A DNA stretch of 21,521 bases from Chromera velia (lineage: Eukaryota > Sar > Chromeraceae), in NCBI GenBank assembly GCA_018398765.1, contig JAHBMJ010002180.1:1-21521 (forward strand). Direction: 5' to 3'. The notes beneath the pieces are model-generated. The model had not been told where the DNA came from and ran no database searches. It saw nothing but the letters and a program-made list of their open reading frames with translations. Positions within the stretch are counted from its first letter, which is position 1, and each line of letters opens with the position of its first letter. This document shows, piece by piece, positions 1 through 10,362 of the stretch. The translations under genes were made by a program, and so were the position numbers.

Positions 1-472
1 TGGCGGGACACCACTCTAGAGGGAGGGGGCACGTAGCGTTGTGAAGGTCTGACAAGCAGTTGTGTTAGGATGAAATGAAGTACGCGCGCATAACGTGCGT
101 AGAGCGCATGCATGCATGCATGCCGGGAATTAATTGTGCAGCATGCAGTCTCTATGAAGACATCCGTTGTTTGTCTTACAGAACAGAGATAGCAGAACTA
201 CCCATGTATGACAGAACCTTTATCCGTATGTAGGAGCTGATCCCAGCTACGACTAGCTGAGGGCCTACATCCCTACGGCCGGTATCCCAACCATACCTCC
301 CTTCATCCTCTCCACACCGCAGTGTTCCATTTCCGATAGACACCATAACCCCACATCGCAAAGTGACATACTCAGTAACGTACCACTTCGCTGCTCAATC
401 AACTTGGGTTCACAACTCAGGACTGCGACGGTCATAACAGGGTCATAGAGCCAGTCAACAACAAATCATATC
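1..472. other. No gene seen; short TGCA repeat
   Basis: I see no supportable gene here. The only simple structure is a short run of alternating TGCA near 107-123. The open frames are short and carry no recognisable motif. Confidence 0.5.
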
Positions 473-1516
473 TTACCGTATCTCCTTTCCCCCCATTTTC
501 ACTGCGTCATCAATCTCAACTTCATCTCTACTGGCCCAGAGACAGATCTTTCTCCAACTCTTGTAGTCGCTTGAAAATCGGTGTCTAAAATTTGACTGGT
601 CTATGGGAATTTCACGTTTCTTATGAACTCCCATACTAACCCCCTTGTCTCCTTCCATCCACCGTCTCAGCTCACCGGTCTCCTTTTCTCTGATGGCAAT
701 TGCTTCCACCCTTCTCACTTCTTGCTTCGACTGCTTCTTTTTCTTTCTAGCCAGTCTTTCTAGGGTCCGGCGGTGGTCTGCCCGGACGGTCCCACTTCTA
801 GGTTCCACTTCCACTGGGAAAGCATCGCCCGTCAGATGACTATGGAGACAACACTCCTTCTTGTATGCCTTTCTAAGACTTTCTGCTAGTCCCATTAGCG
901 ACACTCTCCCCTCTTCTACCATAGTAGCAGGTTGTCCCACAACGTTAGCAAATGTATGGCACCACTTCTTCCGTCGGGTGCGAGTCGTCTCACTGAGTTC
1001 CTCATCGGCCCAAGCCCCCCCCGTAATTAAGCGTAAAGAGCTTGGAGGGTTTAGCTAGCTTGCCTGGCTTCACCATCTGTAGTGAAATGATTCACACTCA
1101 TTGTACTCGACTTCAGCTTAATGCTGGTGTTGAAGACCGTGGTAAGATCCTCCCCAACCGAAACACTCACTTTCTTCTTCTCTTTTCTTCGAACCCACGC
1201 AGCGTGTGAGAGTCGACGCCTCGGGCCCTCCTGCATTTCTTTTTCTTGTTTCTTGCAGGTAAGATCGAGTGCGTCTGATCCCGACTGTCTGACAGCGCCA
1301 TCTTGATTCGTGGATGTGCCGCCAGAAAGAGCTAAGGCAATGATCTGATGCACGTCGTCCACCACACTGCCAAGGTTCTCGCCTAGGGTTCTCGCGAACT
1401 TTACTGAGAGGAACTTCTCGTAGACAGTCAATCTTGTTACTTAAAGCAAACAACTCCTCCAATCTCTTAACAAACGTTTCCATTTTGAAACTCATAATAG
1501 TTACTAAGTCTTTCAA
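473..1516 (-). pseudogene. Frameshifted minus-strand coding block, possibly a transposon remnant
   Basis: Three adjoining minus-strand frames read like one protein broken by frameshifts. The first (about 1516-1430) begins with a helical stretch containing FVKRLEELFALSNK. The second (about 1440-1051) continues with VYEKFLSVKF and a VVDDVHQIIAL segment and ends at a stop. The third is open from about 1046 to 473 and holds a Lys/Arg-rich stretch (LARKKKKQSKQEVRR). Its open frame continues upstream of the GTG at 940, so its start is not defined. Composition is that of a real, mostly helical and basic protein. I do not recognise the family. Multiple frame changes without good splice signals favour a dead gene or an old mobile-element protein, but intron splicing or sequence errors are not excluded. 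Confidence 0.4.
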
Positions 1517-2676
1517 CGGGGTTCTCTACTTGTTTAGCTTCCTGACAAGCGTGAGCAAATGCACAGAGCGACAACGTGTAAGCTTCACAACCCTTTGTGT
1601 CATGCAAGGTTTACTCGACCAAAACTCAATCGACGAATACAGCTATTCCTCTTGCTTCCCCTGTCCTGGTCGAAATAAACTCTGCTGCCAACTGTAACGT
1701 GTCTACTAGTCGATTCACAGATTTAGACAGGAAAGTCTGTCAAGCTAAACGTTCATTGCTATTCCCTCGGTCACTCTGTGCCTATCAGTCTGATTCTACT
1801 CTCTCATGCAACAGAAACGCGACTGTTGATTCGTGTGGCTAAAAGTCATACAACGACACTTCAATCATAGCCCCGGAAAGACGCACACGCCGGCCGGCTC
1901 AATCACGGTCTATGCAAAGACTGCGGAGCGCTCACTCATGCTCGCACCACAACCAGCACACACGTCACAGGTGCTGTATATGTACGAAGAGGCAAAAATA
2001 TGCGGAAGTGCATAAACTTTATGTTTTTTTAAGGTACCGGTCTCACTTTATAGATTTCAACACAACTGAAATAATAAACCGGTCGGGAAATAATTCGTCG
2101 GACTATAATAAAGTAAGATCTGGCAGCAAATTTCGCCGTTTTGTACCGTCTTAACAGGATATTCTACCAGTATTAACCCTATTCCAGCCTGTATAGTGAG
2201 CTGTCACATTTGCTAGGTTTAGTCATGAGGTAGATCTTATCAAAAAAATAAAGTTCTCAACAAACTATTACTTCTAATCTAGATTTACCTATATCAATTT
2301 CCACATACTAGTAATACATGTCGTCTAGTCTTACATGTCTCTTACATTCTCTTATATAAGTCGTTATCTAGGTCGTTATTAAAAATATTAAAAATTAAAA
2401 TACATTATGATATAATATTTTGAAACCGGCGTAACAACTTTATAAAGCCTATATAAGTGTTGCTAGCTGTTGATAAAGTGTTCCCATGGTCCATAATGGC
2501 GCTCAGTAGTATTCATTTGATTTTGATATTCTGTAGGAAGTAGTATGGAGTAGTTACTGTATGATTGAATTACTTTTGAGTACTTTTGGGCAAGCCAAAA
2601 AACTTAGCTCAGCTGGCACTGATAGGCAAATAAGCGTGACAATGACACTGTGTGTGTCTCACGTTATCCCTTCCAT
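1517..2676. other. Gene-free stretch, AT-rich from about 2030
   Basis: No supportable gene. From about 2030 to 2640 the sequence is clearly AT-rich, with runs of A/T and stops in every frame. It resembles the AT-rich spacers at 8430-9000 and 14450-15310. A short stretch near 1885-1915 resembles part of the LTR found at 15.7 kb. Confidence 0.5.
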
Positions 2677-4242
2677 TCAGGCTTTTCCCCCTCCTCTCCA
2701 GTACTCATCATAGAGAGATTCTAACTCAGATGCAGACAGGCCTAAGCCGCCCCTCGTCTCTTTCTCATACGCTTTGACCTGCTGCACCCGTTTTGCTGTG
2801 AGGACCTCGACTACTGCAGGATCCTCCAGGAGACCCTGCTGGACTGCCGTCCCCTCTATTTCCTTCAACAGAAGGTTACAGTGTGCAACCGCAGGAATGA
2901 ACGACACGAAGAGACCAAAGAGAACTTCCGCGTCGTCCTTCCTCCACTTATGCCGCGAAACCATGTACCTCAGGAATACAGACGGACGCCAGCCCACGCC
3001 CAGATTCCCCCCCTTCTCCTTCAAATTACGAAGAATGGCCCTTGCAGGTGTTCTCTCGTGGAGACTTGTCCCCCCTTCCGATGGCCCCAGCACACCCCCA
3101 CCGGCATCTTCTTGTGATCCCTGAGTCTCTGTCCTCTCAGAAGGAGGGACAGAAAAGTCAACAGAGGAAGAAGAAGGAAAGTCATCCTCCATGAATCTCA
3201 TGTCAAAAACGACGTCCCCTTCTTCCCTCTTTTCGGCTTCTGAACCCAAAACCTCCCCCCTCGCCTCCACCTCGTCGAGTTCCAAAATTTGGGTTTCCAG
3301 GTCCAACGCCGTCTCCCTCATGCTTCTCAACTCCTCGACCATCTGCAGAATGGGTCTGTCTGTGAGGATCGGCATGGAGTCTCGCGTGTGTCTGGCGTCT
3401 TCCTCCTGTCTCTCGTAAGTCCGGGCGTTTGGGTGCTTGACCACCTCCGTCCAGTCCTCCGTCGGCTTCCTGTCGTAGAACAATTTGCTGCATTGCATTA
3501 GACCCAACAAATGTACAAACAGTAAAGTGTCAGTGTGCGTGTGTAGATGGAAATGAGGCGAATAAAGGGGCCAAGACTAGGTCGTTGCATGGATTCAAGC
3601 ATGGATGGATGGATGGATGGATGGATGGCTTGCACAATGCCTGGCTTCTATGCGTGGATGACAGTGCCCCTCCCGTGTCGCTTTCTTTCGCTTCTTTTCC
3701 CTTTCTTTCGTTCTTGCCGGGCACACCCACAGAGGATGACAACAACTGAAGTGAAGGACAAACCGGCGATTCTTTTGCACGACGACAGCCCAGCACCGAT
3801 GAACCTGGACAGCAAGAATCTTTCGAATGACGAGCGACTTCAAATTGCGCATGTAGACGGTGAACGTACTCCATCCGATGCACTGACTGGGTATCCACCT
3901 CTTTGCTCTGAAAACGTACCACGAACAGAACATATGCTCATGTATGAAAGGCTTCATATGAGGACAAACGACTGACTTTTCGATTGCATACTTGACCACG
4001 CTTGTGACGTATTTCAGCCAGTGCCACTTTTTGAAGTACACGAGTTCATACTTGTGCCTTGTCCGCCTCCAGGTCCGCTTCTCGTGAAACTGAAGGAGCA
4101 TGGTCATCTTGTGGTAGTTGTACTTTTTGCCGAGACGGTACATCTCTCTGAACACAGAGAGCGGCTCTCTGCCCGCATCTACCTTGCGCACAATGGCGGT
4201 CGAGTAGCTGTAGGGAGTGGAGAGAAGGCGACTAAGGAACAT
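2677..4242 (-). CDS. bS21m-like mitochondrial ribosomal protein with long C-terminal extension (2 exons)
   Basis: Proposed model on the minus strand: exon 1 4242-3992 (ATG at 4242), intron 3991-3488 (GTATGC donor, GCAG acceptor), exon 2 3487-2677 with a TGA stop; 353 residues. The junction is phase 2 on both sides. Residues 1-23 (MFLSRLLSTPYSYSTAIVRK...) are basic, rich in Ser/Thr and without acid, like a mitochondrial presequence. Residues 24-65 contain REPLSVFREMYRLGKK and HEKRTWRRTRHK. This resembles the bS21 pattern, in which a short helix carrying a PL pair is followed by a basic Tyr/His-Glu-Lys region that contacts 16S rRNA. bS21 is usually 60-90 residues; here exon 2 adds about 270 residues with a Glu/Ser-rich middle and a helical C-terminus ending WRGGGKA. 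The family call rests on pattern memory only. Exon 2 is a solid open frame; its joining to exon 1 is inferred. An alternative small exon around 3920-3810 is possible. Confidence 0.45.
3601..3628. repeat. (ATGG)7 microsatellite
   Basis: Perfect tetranucleotide run inside the proposed intron of the bS21m-like gene. Confidence 0.95.
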
Positions 4243-4706
4243 CGTTGAGCTACACAGAGACGAGACGGGAAGACCGCACACGCGGGTGGAGTTGAGTTCA
4301 CTGCCGCGGTCCGCGCAACCCACACGCCTGTCTGGAAAGCTGCTATTCAGGTGGCAGACAGTAACTTAATGTCCAAGACAAGCTGATGCAGACGGGGCTC
4401 CTCTCCGTACCTCTCGAAATGTACATCTCGAATTCTCTGGAATTCTCTGGACAACATGCAGTCTGAGTTCCTCGCATTGCGCGCACTACAGGGCATCTGT
4501 TATGCATCTGTTGCATTGCATTCACATATGCATGCGGCAATTGCAACAAAAACTCGCGGTTTCCTTGAATTCCTTCAATCGATGCCATATTTAAAGTATT
4601 AATACGTACTTGGCTTGAGCGCACCAGTGGGATCACTTGAAAGTGTACAATGGGGTCTATCTATCTGTAGGCAGATGAGGCGTCAGAAAGCCTGGATGTG
4701 CATGGA
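4243..4706. promoter_or_regulatory. Intergenic region between two divergent genes
   Basis: 464 bases separate the ATG of the minus-strand bS21m-like gene from the ATG of the plus-strand trmK-like gene, so both promoters should lie here. A 10-base tandem AATTCTCTGG occurs near 4433-4453. I see no convincing core promoter element, so this call rests on position alone. Confidence 0.3.
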
Positions 4707-7700
4707 ATGGCTCCCAGATTCCATAAAGGATGGAGTGTTGTCCTGCTTCCCGTCTCCGTTCTTGTCTTGCTGGTGAACGGGAGGTTCTGTGAGGGGTTCT
4801 GCCCTGATCAGCTCATGCGTGGACAAAAACGGTCATTTTTCCCGCCAGAGACTGCGGGAGGCTTATCACGGACACGGAAAGGCACCGATCCGTCCCGACG
4901 GTCGCTTACTCTTGTCAGCATGGGCGGAGACGCGAAGCTTGATAGCGTCCTTGACGAGACAGGAGACGGCGACAGGGAGAAGGAGAAAGAGAAGGAGAAC
5001 GAGAGGCAGCTGAAAGACCCCAGGGGGCTGAGACTGCGCCGAATGGTAGAGTATGTAGAGGGAAGGTGCGAGTGCGCTGCAGATGTGGTCGGTCGGTCGG
5101 TCCGTCTGTCTGTCTGTTTTTTCTGGTTGTCTGCTTGAAAGGAAAGAAGAAAGAAAACTAGATAGAAGTCATGTAGTATGTCTATGTGTCTGTCTCTTTA
5201 TCTATCTCTTGAGATTGATTGAAGGGAGAGGGCCACTGCCGCTTTGTCTCAGTGTGTCCGTGTGTCGTCTTTTTGGGTTTTGTCAGTCCTCCAGATCGCA
5301 TACTCATCTATGCAGTGAGTTCATCTGCCTGTCTACCTATCCGCCTGTCCGTGCGTCTCTTGTCTTTCTGTCTTCCTTCCTTCCTTCCTTCCTTCCTTCC
5401 TTCCTTCCTTCCTTTCTTCCTTCCTTCCTTCCTTCCTTCCTTCCTTCCTTCCTTCATTCATTCATTCATTCATTCATTCCTCATGCATTTTGTTAGTTTT
5501 TTCTACAGTTGCACGACCACAAGGGCAAGGTGAGGTGCAGGCAGATCTTGCCAGGAACTGTCAGTCTTTTTTGTCGATCCTGGTAGAGACTATTATTACT
5601 GACTGATTGCCTGCAGGGGTGCGACCACGGCCAGCTTGCGGTGATGCTGGTGAAGAGCGGGAAAGCAAAGAGGGCGATCGGCACGGATCTCAGCGGAGCG
5701 GCGGTGGAGAAGGCAAGGTGAGTCAGTAAGCAAGCGTGTGCATGAGGGGACTGAGAGAGAAAGTGTGTTGGCATGCACAGATGTCCCCAGCTGTCGTTCG
5801 TGTGATTCTCTCTTGATCTTGGAAAGAAGGTACAACGACTTTGTGAGATGCAACGTTGTCCTGCTTGCGTTGATGTGCCTTTCTGTCTCTGCACTGTCAT
5901 CATTGTGCGCACAGGCTGTTGGCAGAAGAGGAAAGCCTCTCTTCCTATGTGGATGTTCGTGAGGGGGACGGGTTGGGGCCTATGTCTGCCTCTGATGGCG
6001 TAACAGTTGTGTGTGTTGCGGGAATTGGGCCCCACGGAGTTGTGGATATTCTCAACGGCTCTCCCCTCCCTGCCCCCTTGGAGAAGCAGAAGAAGAAAAA
6101 AAAAGGATCCAAAGAAACTGAGAGTCCTCTAACGTCAGACAAACAGCTGAGAGCGTTTCAGAGAGACGAAGAGAATATACTGGACCGTCTGGGAGTACAA
6201 CAACTGGTACGTGCATTTACTTTCATACAGAATTCATAAATTAAAAGAAAAAGAATATACTGGACCGTCTGGGAGTACAACAACTGGTATGTCGGTCTTG
6301 TGGAGGGAGAGAGAGATGAGAGAAAAGCTTGTTCTCTTTTTATTACCACTCACAAGGAGAATGAATGCCCTCTGAATCCCCTAGAAAAAAAGTGTTGATT
6401 TCGTTTTGATTTGGTCTTCTCCTCTCACAAGGGTATGCCTTCATGGTCCCTTCCGAACGACTTTCTCTTTCATTTGCAAATGTATTTCTTCCTTCCATTA
6501 ATTGGATCGAGGCGCTGCTCATTTCTCTCTCTCTCTCTCTCTCTCTCTCTTCCCCCCCTAGCCCTTCTCTCCCTGTCTGCCGACCGTCCTACCATTTTTC
6601 CCTCCCTCCCCCCCTCCCCCCCTCCCTCNCCCCCCTCCCTCCCTCCCTCCGTCTGTTCCTGCCTGCAGGTTCTGTGCCCCTCTGCCCCCACCATCACCCG
6701 TCTCTTCGAGCTGCGACGGTGGCTCTGGTTACACGGTTGGCACATCCATCACGAGGAGTTTCTTGCCTTCCCGGCCAGACACAGAAAGAGAAACAGGCCA
6801 AGGACAGCACACCAAAAGAGACCCAGGACGTATGTCATCATCAATGCTCTGAGAACGCCCCCTTCCTCTCCCTCAGGAGGCTCTCTCTGTTCTTCTCTGT
6901 TGTCCAAGGAGACAGGGTTGACGCACGCACAGAGAAAAGAGGCCATCTCAATTGCGGGAGAGGGATCCTTTGGAGACCTTAGTTCTCTTCTCCAGAGGGG
7001 TCTTGCCGGAGAGAAGGCTTGGTTAGATGGGTCGACTTTTTGGAGGACAGCGGATCTCTCTGAAACCTGGCACACGGAACTTCTTCTTGGGGTGCCTTTG
7101 AGCAGAAAGACAGAGACAAGTCTCAGAGGAGACAAGAAAGAAGGGAATGTGGCAGGAGAGGGAAGCGCAAATATGGGTGGGGGGATTTCTGTTGGAAAGA
7201 GAGGTTCGAGAGATCGGGAGGAGGTGCAGAAGTTTCTGCGGTAGGTGTGATCCTTCCTTTCTTCCTTCCTTCCTTCCTTCCTTCCTTCTTTCCTTCCTTC
7301 CTTCCTTCTTTCCTCCTTTCCTTCCTTCCTCTTTTCAAGCCTTCCTTCCTTCAAATTTTCCTCTTCCTTTTCTTCTTACTTTCTTTTTTCTTTCTTTCTT
7401 TCTTTCTTTTCTTTCTTCCTTCCTTCCTTCCTTCCTTTCTTCCTTCCTTCCTTCCTTCCTTTCTTTCTTTCTTTCTTTCTTCCTTTTCTTCTTACTTTCT
7501 TTCTTTCTTTCTTTTTCTTCTTTTTTGCTCACGCAAAAACTCCCGGTGATTCCACTTGAGCGCATGGGATGCGTCACCCAATTCCGCTCGCTGTGCACAC
7601 AGCTAGACTTAGAGAGGAACAGAAATGCACTAGCAGTCTTCCATCTTCCGTTTCCGGAGCTTTCGACATCTGTGTCAATCCATCGACTGACGTTCTGTTC

Positions 7701-8422
7701 TCACCCATTCACTTTCTAAACACCCTTTTCCCCCCTCCACAAATTTGACTGTGCAGTTTCCTTCAGGAGGAACTCAAAAGAGGTCTCAGAGACAGGAGAG
7801 CCTCCTCGGGATTGGAACAGAACGGTCAGTTGATTGGTTAGCTGGCTGTTCAATGAATGAGTGCGTGTGAAAGCGAATGAGTGCGTGTGAAAGGGTGTGA
7901 GGCAGCAGACTCAACTACGCACATTCTCATACAATGGCAGAGATCCGCGAAGAGAGAACTCCAGAATGTAGACATATTGACGGAGACAAGAAGACAACCA
8001 GACAGGCAGTTGAATTCAGGGACAAATGGATAGACAGGTACGGGGAGAGAAATCAGGAAAACAAGCGTATTGATGAATGACGTTTGAATATTGCAGAGAG
8101 CTCGTCTGGTCGATCTACAGAAGAGCCGGTGCCTTGCCGAGAAGACGCTCCCGAGGAAAAGGGAGAAGATGGAAAAGAAGAACAGCAAATAGGAGGAGTG
8201 GTGCCGTCACTACGGAAGGAGAAGGAGGAAGGAAGAATTTGCTATCATCCTTCAGGAGATTCTCAAGGCAAGCCGACAGAACGCAATCCCTTGGAGAAAT
8301 CAGTTACAAGTGCTTCAGGGTCTATGCCCTTACTCAGGCGGGGAGTGACTGCTCGCCAGCGAACAGAACTTTTACGCTTTTTGCAAAATACTCTCGCACA
8401 CATTGTCCACACAGGGGATTAA
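4707..8422 (+). CDS. trmK: Plastid-targeted TrmK-family tRNA (adenine-N1)-methyltransferase, 6 exons
   Basis: Exons: 4707-5087, 5617-5717, 5915-6206, 6669-7240, 7757-7824, 8097-8422 (TAA stop); 579 residues. All introns are GT..AG and every junction agrees in phase. TrmK is a class I S-adenosylmethionine enzyme that methylates N1 of A22 in bacterial tRNA. Seen here: the SAM-binding loop AADVGCDHGQLAVMLVKSG (exon 1/2 junction, Gly at 128), GTDLSGAAVEKAR, then CVAGIGPHG (194-202) matching the bacterial AGMGG region. Next comes LVLCPSAPTITRL followed by LRRWLWLHGWHI (to about 284), matching the conserved LILQPN / LR.WL...GW.I segment. Residues 9-23 are a hydrophobic signal core; Phe27 and Phe31 follow, then a basic Ser/Arg-rich stretch, as expected for a bipartite leader to a complex plastid. 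Bacterial TrmK is about 230 residues; the excess is the leader, a Lys-rich insert (218-227), a long insert in exon 4 and a low-complexity C-terminal half-exon. An upstream in-frame GTG at 4698 is not used. The exon 6 acceptor and C-terminus are least certain. Confidence 0.85.
5088..5616 (+). repeat. Intron 1 with GGTC/GTCT, TTCC and TTCA microsatellites
   Basis: The intron opens with GTCG/GTCT repeats from the donor to about 5118. A (TTCC)n tract with one TTTC interruption spans about 5372-5453 and passes into (TTCA)n to about 5479. Long open frames across it encode PSFL-type repeats and are artefacts of the repeat. Confidence 0.9.
6172..6289 (+). repeat. 38-base direct repeat duplicating the end of trmK exon 3 and its splice donor
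   Basis: Bases 6172-6209 recur identically at 6252-6289, an offset of 80. Each copy carries the last 35 coding bases of exon 3 plus GTA of the donor. Copy 1 is followed by GTACGT and copy 2 by GTATGT. The spacer holds an in-frame TAA at 6237-6239 and A-rich sequence. Confidence 0.9.
6522..6656 (+). repeat. (CT)n and (CCCT)n tracts before the exon 4 acceptor; one N at 6629
   Basis: A (CT)n tract of about 28 bases is followed by a C-rich CCCT/CCTC tract that ends just before the CTGCCTGCAG acceptor of exon 4. A single undetermined base lies at 6629. The tract may act as an unusually long polypyrimidine tract. Confidence 0.85.
7251..7526 (+). repeat. Long TTCC/TTTC homopyrimidine tract in trmK intron 4
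   Basis: About 275 bases of almost pure C/T, alternating TTCC and TTTC blocks, directly after the GTAGGT donor of intron 4. Open frames on both strands across it (PSFL and KEGR repeats) are not genes. Confidence 0.95.
7855..7894 (+). repeat. Two tandem copies of a 20-base unit
   Basis: The unit GAATGAGTGCGTGTGAAAG(C/G) occurs twice head to tail in trmK intron 5. Confidence 0.85.
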
Positions 8423-10362
8423 TGGAGTATATCAGTCAAAATTATGTTGTTTCATGGTCTATATGAAAGAACTTAAAGAAAACAAAGGTTATGAATGATT
8501 GTATGAAGTCATATTGAAGTGATTGACTAAAATAAGAATAGATATACCACGAAAATTTTCAACCACACTGATAACCAGGTTGATATGTGTCTGACGGACC
8601 ATGGATTTCCCTCGGATTTTATTGGGATTTCCAAATCGGATTTCCCAAGGGAATTTTCGACATATTTCCCTCTAGATTTTCCTATGATTTCCATATTTTT
8701 TTTGTAGGGAATTTAACGCGTGCATACGCTTTTCCTGGACGTCGCACGTACGTTAAACGTTCGACATTACAAGCTAATTTACAGCAGGAAGCCAATCCTC
8801 CCAACATTAATCCTATAGCCTATCATATCCTAGTAACGTCTCTAGAAGGGACTATTAAAAGGATTCCTGGGGTAATGCGACAATGGCTCTGATAACTTCT
8901 GACTCGGACTCCAATTCTAGCTCCAATTTTTAAAATTCAGACCAAAACCTAGCACTAAAACTTATTTTCTGTATACACTAGCTGTCAGAAAATTAAGTCA
9001 TCAAAAGAGCACGGGAAAGTGAAAAGAAACTACTCTCCGATCGAGCCTAGAATCGAGCTCAAAGAAAAAAAGGACAACAATGGAACGGAAGGAAACTGCC
9101 TCAGGCTGAGATGACTGTCTGACTAGCTGTCTGACGACACTCTCACTGCATGCTAGTCTGCCTGTGGTTAGGACAGAATAGGATTTATGTTCCGGAAATC
9201 TTCGCGGTCCACTGCTGGATATCGGCTTGAACCGGAGTGGTTTACTGTACGCTAGACTGTTTGTGAACAAAACTGCTTCTTGGTTTGTCTGACGATCTGG
9301 TTTGTCTCCACGAGGGATTGATCCACGTCCACTCATTCCTGCCGTGCAAGATTGATGTCTTCTTTTCTCCCGTCTCCATTGCCTTTCCTTGCTTTATCTC
9401 CTCTCTCGTTTTCCCTGATCGCATTTAAAAAAACCGAAAAGAGACCGCTGGAGCCTCAGACAGCTCTTCTAGCTGATCACACACGCAGACAATTTACAAG
9501 CCCAATCATCGCCCAACTTCATGAATGCAAAAAGCATGACAACACAATAGCAGAAATTCATGGAGGATAGCAGCTTAGTTAAAGCAACACAACCATAAGC
9601 CAGTTAATCAGAAGAGACATACAAAAAAAAAGACAAAAAACGACACCCTCAACCACGCGTCGGTCTGCCCAATTCCAGAGTCAAGCGCAAACTTGTCTAA
9701 GTGCACCTCACCTCATTTTTAGTAGGCCCATCCATGCCTGTGTTCACCTGTCCAAGCTTCTTTTACCCATTTTCTTCATTTCAAATCCACTACGCAATCT
9801 TACTGCCTTTCGTTTCACCCGTGCTCTTTGTCTTTCTCTGTGTACACAACACAGCACAAAAGGCTGACTCCAGACTGCTTCCCTGGATACAGACTACATG
9901 TTTCTTCTGGATACAGACAGATCATATGTTTCTTCTTCTCCCTTCTTTTCTTCGTGTACACAACAGACAGACAACCAGCCAGCCAGACAGACAGATACAC
10001 AGACAGACAAAAGGGCAGGCACTCATGCAAATAGACAGGCAGATGATCGCCCCCCGTGTGTGTGTGCAGAGGGGAAAATGGGCGCACAGGAAGGCACGTG
10101 TCTGCCAGTCAATGACATGTGCTGCAGTGGATCTGTCGATGCACCACCCACCCATCCATATTCGATTAAAGATTCGTGCAGCTTCAGTCAGACAGTAAAA
10201 GATGAAGTGGCAAAACGAGTGGCACGCCCCCTCTCTGGTCTGCAAATGAATTCAGAAAAGAGGGAAAAGACGTCGCCACCTTCAACCTTAAAACCACACA
10301 TCACACCAACACCCATGCATTCATCCCGCTCTCAACTGCCCCCCGCACGGACGCTCAGATAC
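8423..10362. other. Intergenic stretch without a supportable gene
   Basis: Between the convergent 3' ends of trmK and the four-transmembrane gene. From 8430 to about 9000 it is AT-rich, with degenerate GATTTCC motifs at 8601-8695. A short open stretch ending at 8892 (for example INPIAYHILVTSLEGT) could be a remnant of a mobile-element protein but has no recognisable motif. From 9001 to 9700 I see nothing. CAGA-type repeats occupy about 9963-10016. Confidence 0.5.
9963..10016 (+). repeat. Imperfect CAGA/CCAG tetranucleotide repeat
   Basis: Run of CAGACAGACA, CCAGCCAGCC and further CAGA units, interrupted. Overlapping open frames follow the repeat and are not genes. Confidence 0.85.

Noticed and set aside
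5083-5533. Open frames encoding LSVCLSV and PSFLPSFL repeats
   Set aside because: They are translations of GTCT and TTCC microsatellites within trmK intron 1.
6749-7354. 201-codon minus-strand open frame
   Set aside because: Antisense of trmK exon 4 plus a KEGR repeat from the TTCC tract; the sense exon is strongly supported by homology.
8077-8466. Alternative 129-codon frame over trmK exon 6
   Set aside because: The other frame continues the phase of exon 5 (g plus AG giving Glu) and has a more normal composition, although the C-terminus stays uncertain.
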